In this document: positions 14,988 to 17,883 of the stretch, piece by piece
How positions within the stretch are numbered: the stretch's first letter is position 1
How the letters are laid out: the number at the start of each line of letters is the position of its first letter
Source of the DNA: Alphaproteobacteria bacterium
GTDB lineage: Bacteria; Pseudomonadota; Alphaproteobacteria; UBA6184
Assembly (NCBI GenBank): GCA_030433125.1
Contig: JAUIKZ010000017.1
Location: forward strand, 1-17,883
Reading direction: 5' to 3'
DNA: 17,883 nucleotides
The notes under the pieces: model-generated
What the model was told of the DNA's origin: nothing
The model's input: the letters and a program-made list of their open reading frames with translations, nothing else
The model's database searches: none
Made by a program: the position numbers and the translations under genes

Positions 14988-16259
14988 ATGATAAAAATAA
15001 TTTTGGCTTTCTGCTTAGCTGTTGCCCAAATGGCCGGCGCAGAAAATGCTGACATTCCTGAATCGTTCTGCATAAAAAGTTTGGTTCCGCTGGACCCTAA
15101 CGACGCCTATAGCCTATATGTTTTGCCGCCGGCTTCGGGTGTTTCGCTTGGGAGTGATTCCCCGATATTTTCGGAAGAAGATATTCCCTCCCCAGCAACT
15201 ATTGAGCTCATTAAAGCCGTACGAGATTTAAATGTGAAGGCATGTAAAACCAGCATTTCTGCCGGTGGTGACATTAGGGTAAGTTTAAGTTTGGATAACG
15301 AAGGCGAAAAAGATAGGTGTTTGCTTCATTATTTAGCGTGGGTCCCGAAAAAGGGTTTGAGTTCTGAGGAATATATATCAAGAGTTAGCGAGGTTGTGCG
15401 GTTGTTGAACCCCTCTTTAACATGGAAGGAGTGGGGAGGAGTGCCGCCTCTTGTTTATACGTTGCTAAATAAAAATATTGATGTAGCAAAAGCTATGATA
15501 CTTGGGGGAGTTAATACAGACCTGATAGGCCTAGGAGATTATACCGCTTTAAACGAGGCCTGTTCAGTGGGAGCCGAAACTATAGTAAAAATGATTTTAG
15601 AAAGAAGCACCAAGACATTGTTAATAGAAAATGAGTATGGGCAGCTTCCCATTCATACTGCTTCTCATATTGATTCCGTACCGTTAATTCAACTACTGTT
15701 AGAGAAAGCCCCATTGTTGATAAATGCTCGAGACGACGAGGGGCGGACACCCTTAATGCATGCCTTGAGTATTAAAAACTTGAAAGTAGCTAAATATCTG
15801 ATTGACCATGGAGCTGCCATAAATACTTTAAGTGTGGACAACGTGTCGCCTCTTCATTTGGCTGCTCAGGCTGGTTCAGTTCTTTTGGTCACTGATATTT
15901 CACATAAAAGCCAGAAGTATATTTGTCTTAAAGATAAGGATGGGAAAACACCTTTAACGTATGCTTGTCTTAAAAACTGTGTGCTCGTTTCTAAAGCGCT
16001 TTTAAGTGTAAGTGAGGCCGCTGTGAATGAGCGTGATAAAAGAGGTCGAACTCCTTTACATTATGCATGTGAGCATGCCAGCCCAGTGCTTGTAGAGCTT
16101 TTGTTGAGTTACGGGGCTTATAGCACAATAAGTGACAACAATGGATTTTACCCGGAGGATTTAGTAGAGGGGCCACATCGGCTTTCAATCGTTAGATTGC
16201 TTCGTAACCATGAACATAGTCTTGCCGTGGATAGGTCAATGAAAAGACAAAAAGTGTAG
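14988..16259 (+). CDS. Exported ankyrin-repeat protein
   Basis: Unrecognised 423-residue protein with a Sec-type signal peptide (MIKIILAFCLAVAQMAGA, cleavage probably after Ala18) and then about 120 residues without clear similarity. From about residue 145 there are six or seven ankyrin repeats. The best units are NEYGQLPIHTASH, DEGRTPLMHALSIKNLKVAKYLIDHGAAI, DNVSPLHLAAQAG, DGKTPLTYACLKN and RGRTPLHYACEHASPVLVELLLSYGA. The tail ends in a basic RSMKRQKV. Starts at 14949 (TTG) and 14982 are also in frame, but AAGGA at 14974-14978 is best spaced (9 bases) for 14988, and this gives a clean signal peptide. It is transcribed away from fliF. It is probably a paralogue of the exported ankyrin protein at 5463-6710. 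Export plus ankyrins suggests an envelope or host-interaction role, but the target is unknown. Confidence 0.85.
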   Translation: MIKIILAFCLAVAQMAGAENADIPESFCIKSLVPLDPNDAYSLYVLPPASGVSLGSDSPIFSEEDIPSPATIELIKAVRDLNVKACKTSISAGGDIRVSLSLDNEGEKDRCLLHYLAWVPKKGLSSEEYISRVSEVVRLLNPSLTWKEWGGVPPLVYTLLNKNIDVAKAMILGGVNTDLIGLGDYTALNEACSVGAETIVKMILERSTKTLLIENEYGQLPIHTASHIDSVPLIQLLLEKAPLLINARDDEGRTPLMHALSIKNLKVAKYLIDHGAAINTLSVDNVSPLHLAAQAGSVLLVTDISHKSQKYICLKDKDGKTPLTYACLKNCVLVSKALLSVSEAAVNERDKRGRTPLHYACEHASPVLVELLLSYGAYSTISDNNGFYPEDLVEGPHRLSIVRLLRNHEHSLAVDRSMKRQKV

Positions 16260-16298
16260 GCTGTTGCGGTGGGGGGGGCGTGTGTAGGGCCTACGGCT

Positions 16299-16341
16299 AA
16301 AAAACATTAGAGCGCTAAAAAGTGTTGAAGGGCTAATGTTT
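16299..16341 (-). terminator. Terminator-like hairpin with T6 on the minus strand
   Basis: AAACATTAG (16302-16310) and CTAATGTTT (16333-16341) are perfect 9-bp inverted repeats with a 22-base loop. Read on the minus strand the right arm runs into TTTTTT (16304-16299), the pattern of an intrinsic terminator for transcription moving left. On the plus strand no T run follows. The stem is AT-rich and the loop long, so efficiency may be low. It could stop antisense transcription into the ankyrin gene, or end an unannotated minus-strand RNA from the structured block to the right. Confidence 0.4.
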
Positions 16342-16377
16342 GATGCCTAGGGGCTGGGGCTCCGTTCTATCCCTGAG

Positions 16378-16444
16378 CCACCGTATGAAACACCTCCGTG
16401 GGGTGACATCCTCTGGGGTGTCAATACCTTTCTTCATGCGGTGG
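16378..16444. ncRNA. Strongly structured block upstream of mnmA; possible RNA element of unknown class
   Basis: GCCACCGTATGAA (16377-16389) pairs with TTCATGCGGTGGC (16433-16445) over 13 bp with one G-U. Inside are two adjacent hairpins: CACCTC/GGGGTG (16391-16396 with 16400-16405, CGT loop) and GACATCC/GGGTGTC (16405-16411 with 16416-16422, TCTG loop). Just left is CCCTGAGCC, a string also present in the 5' bubble of E. coli 6S RNA, but I could not find the long closing stem a 6S RNA should have. Strand is undecided. The block is open in the mnmA frame (16340-16492) and also in a 53-codon minus-strand frame ending at 16336, but the arginine codons of the latter (AGG, CGG, AGA) look unlike the neighbours. 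The rest of the 16260-16492 gap holds the terminator-like hairpin, an eight-G run (16271-16278) and a small GTAGG/CCTAC palindrome (16284-16294). Confidence 0.35.
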
Positions 16445-16492
16445 CCCTGTTGGTACTTGCTCTTGCTTTTAAAGAATGATAAAAGTTTTCCC

Positions 16493-17590
16493 ATGAATAG
16501 TTTAGGTATCAATAAACCCGTTAATGAAACCCGTGTGGTTGTAGCCATGTCAGGTGGAGTGGATAGTTCTGTGGCCGCAGCCCTTATAGCTGAGCAAGGC
16601 TATGACACGATTGGTATTACCTTACAACTCTATGATTATGGGGACTTTGCGCCTAAAAAAGGGGCTTGCTGTGCGGGTCAAGATATCTATGACGCCGTGA
16701 CAGTGGCGGAACGCATCGGTATTCCTCATTACGTTTTTAACTACGAAGACAAATTTAAAGAAGGCGTAATAGACGACTTTGTAGAAACCTACCTCGCCGG
16801 TGAAACCCCTATCCCCTGTGTAAAATGCAACCAAACCGTTAAGTTTAAAGATTTGTTACAGGCGGCTAAGCAATTAGAAGCCGACGTGATGGTAACAGGG
16901 CACTATGTACAACGTATTCAAAGAAACAAAAAAGGTGAGCTTCATGCTGGTAGCGACCCTCATCGGGATCAAAGTTATTTTCTGTTTGCTACAACTCAAG
17001 AACAGTTAGATTATTTGCGCTTCCCTCTTGGCCATATGAGCAAAGATGAAACCCGCCGCCATGCGGAACGTTTTGGCCTGGAGGTTGCCGATAAGCCCGA
17101 CTCACAAGATATATGTTTTGTCCCCAATGGCAATTATGCCGAGGTGATAGGCAAAATTCGCCCCAATGCGTTTGAACCCGGCAAAATTGTCGATAGGGAA
17201 GGAAATGTGTTGGGGGAACACAAAGGAATCATTAATTATACGGTGGGGCAACGGCGCAAACTTTACCTCAATGCCAACAAGCCGCTCTACGTGATTAGGG
17301 TGAACGCCGACACCAATGAGGTGGTTGTGGGCCCTAAAGAAGCGCTGGCGAAACAGTATGTGTATGTGCGCGAGCTCAACTGGCTGGGGGAGGACCACAC
17401 AGACCTTAACAACATCACTGTCAAAATTCGCTCTACCCAGGCGCCCATGCCCGCCAGCCTACATGACATTCACGGCCAAGCTTATGTAAAACTACAAGCA
17501 CCTGAATATGGCATAGCACCTGGCCAAGCCTGCGTTATATACGACGGCGCTCGTGTGTTGGGTGGTGGCTGGATCAGCGCTACCGCTTAA
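16493..17590 (+). CDS. mnmA: tRNA-specific 2-thiouridylase MnmA
   Basis: Adenylates and thiolates U34 of the Lys, Glu and Gln tRNAs (s2U34), using sulfur relayed from a cysteine desulfurase. With the start at 16493 it has 365 residues, normal for MnmA. Motifs: the PP-loop MSGGVDSS (19-26), the catalytic Cys112 in PCVKCNQTVKF, the partner Cys208 in DSQDICF, GHYVQRI, and the C-terminal NYTVGQRRKL and beta-barrel region. The frame extends upstream to 16340, but those 51 extra residues are unlike MnmA and overlap a strongly base-paired block, so they are probably not translated. ATG 16493 lacks a good ribosome site, whereas GAAGGG (16327-16332) sits 10 bases before an in-frame ATG at 16343. The start is therefore likely but unproven. 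It is followed by the flagellin gene with its own promoter. Confidence 0.95.
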   Translation: MNSLGINKPVNETRVVVAMSGGVDSSVAAALIAEQGYDTIGITLQLYDYGDFAPKKGACCAGQDIYDAVTVAERIGIPHYVFNYEDKFKEGVIDDFVETYLAGETPIPCVKCNQTVKFKDLLQAAKQLEADVMVTGHYVQRIQRNKKGELHAGSDPHRDQSYFLFATTQEQLDYLRFPLGHMSKDETRRHAERFGLEVADKPDSQDICFVPNGNYAEVIGKIRPNAFEPGKIVDREGNVLGEHKGIINYTVGQRRKLYLNANKPLYVIRVNADTNEVVVGPKEALAKQYVYVRELNWLGEDHTDLNNITVKIRSTQAPMPASLHDIHGQAYVKLQAPEYGIAPGQACVIYDGARVLGGGWISATA

Positions 17591-17635
17591 ACTTTTTATG
17601 TAAAAAAACAATTCAATAGGATAAATTTTTATACT

Positions 17636-17652
17636 TTGGCACATTTGTTGCT
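17636..17652 (+). promoter_or_regulatory. Sigma-54 (RpoN) promoter of the flagellin gene
   Basis: TTGGCACATTTGTTGCT matches the -24/-12 consensus TTGGCAC-N5-TTGCW. GG is at 17638-17639 and GC at 17650-17651, exactly 12 bases apart as RpoN requires. Transcription would start near 17662, giving a leader of about 47 bases before ATG 17709. Such promoters need an enhancer-binding activator; the FlbD-type protein at 9772-11082 is the obvious candidate. Its binding site was not identified. Confidence 0.88.
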
Positions 17653-17663
17653 CATTCCTTTTT

Positions 17664-17676
17664 GACCACCATGGTC
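17664..17676 (+). promoter_or_regulatory. Small hairpin at the predicted 5' end of the flagellin mRNA
   Basis: GACCA (17664-17668) pairs with TGGTC (17672-17676) over a CCA loop, starting about two bases after the predicted sigma-54 start site. A hairpin at the extreme 5' end can protect mRNA. In Caulobacter the FlbT regulator acts on the flagellin 5' leader, so a similar role is possible. The stem is short; the function is inference. Confidence 0.4.
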
Positions 17677-17708
17677 TTATATAAATAATAAGAAAAGGAA
17701 TAATAAAA

Positions 17709-17883
17709 ATGGTAGCACAAGTAACAAGTTTAACGAACCGCGGCGCCAGTGTCGCTCTTCGTAATTTAAATACAAACAATGCGAGCATGACAGATGCCAT
17801 CGCAAAGGTGTCCACAGGTCGTCGTATTACAAAAGCGTCTGATGATGCTGCTGTGTTTGCTCTTCACAACACGTTGTCGAAAG
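17709..17883 (+). CDS. fliC: Flagellin, N-terminal part, cut by window edge
   Basis: Filament subunit exported through the flagellar type III system and polymerised outside the cell. Only the first 58 codons are present (MVAQVTSLTNRGASVALRNLN...). They contain the D0/D1 flagellin signature: RNLNTNNASMTDAIAKVSTGRRITKASDDAAVFAL fits the usual pattern of the N-terminal coiled coil followed by LSSGxRIxxAxDDAAGxAI. AAAGGA (17694-17699) lies 9 bases before the ATG. It has its own sigma-54 promoter at 17636-17652 and therefore belongs to the late flagellar class. The symbol follows the general flagellin name; alphaproteobacteria often carry several flagellin genes. Confidence 0.93.
   Translation, partial: MVAQVTSLTNRGASVALRNLNTNNASMTDAIAKVSTGRRITKASDDAAVFALHNTLSK

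Noticed and set aside
15013..15029. Minus-strand TGGGCA...GC pattern that could be a sigma-54 promoter for fliF
   Set aside because: It lacks the conserved TTGC and GGCAC parts, lies inside the ankyrin coding region about 170 bases from fliF, and a better sigma-70 candidate is closer.
16336..16494. Small minus-strand protein of 53 residues before mnmA
   Set aside because: Its start shares the CATG of the mnmA start, it has no ribosome site, uses AGG/AGA/CGG arginine codons unlike its neighbours, and overlaps a strong RNA-like fold. It is kept only as an alternative in the findings.
1..17883. CRISPR arrays, tRNA genes, insertion sequences, prophage or defence genes
   Set aside because: None seen on either strand; no spaced direct repeats, transposase-like or nuclease-like frames.

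Overview
The window reads as chromosome of a flagellated alphaproteobacterium. The gene order fliF-fliG-fliH(flbE)-fliN-flbD matches the Caulobacter-type fliF operon, the regulator is of the FlbD/FleQ sigma-54 activator family, and dnaK is followed directly by dnaJ. Two exported ankyrin-repeat proteins next to the motility genes suggest a host- or protist-associated lineage (for example Holosporales or Rickettsiales-like), but this is inference and I cannot name a genus. No tRNA, rRNA, IS element, CRISPR array or phage gene was seen.

Layout. 1-2729 (+): 3' part of dnaK, a 10-bp hairpin on its stop codon, then complete dnaJ. 2763-3521 (+): GNAT-family acetyltransferase. 3522-3755: gene-free, with a GC-rich 103-bp element (3543-3645) that folds almost without unpaired bases into a four-way cloverleaf. 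3756-5300 (+): PhrB-type iron-sulfur (6-4) photolyase. 5463-6710 (+): exported ankyrin-like protein behind a good sigma-70 promoter. 6731-14841 (-): a tightly packed flagellar operon transcribed fliF, fliG, fliH, fliN, flbD, flhA, flhF, with gaps or overlaps of only a few bases. 14988-16259 (+): a second exported ankyrin protein, divergent from fliF. 16260-16492: gene-poor, with a minus-strand terminator-like hairpin and a strongly base-paired block of unknown nature. 16493-17590 (+): mnmA. 17709-17883 (+): start of a flagellin gene behind a near-consensus sigma-54 promoter.

How the genes fit together. FliF is the MS ring. FliG and FliN are rotor/switch parts. FliH regulates the export ATPase, FlhA is the export gate, and FlhF is a polar-placement GTPase. 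FlbD is a sigma-54 activator, and the flagellin gene at the right edge has the kind of promoter FlbD is expected to control. The early operon therefore probably builds the basal body and also supplies the activator for the late filament gene about 6.6 kb away. DnaK/DnaJ, PhrB and MnmA are housekeeping or repair functions with no evident link to motility.

Most worth following up are the cloverleaf element at 3543-3645, the structured block and opposing terminator before mnmA, the FlhF with altered GTPase loops, and the paired exported ankyrin proteins bracketing the flagellar operon.
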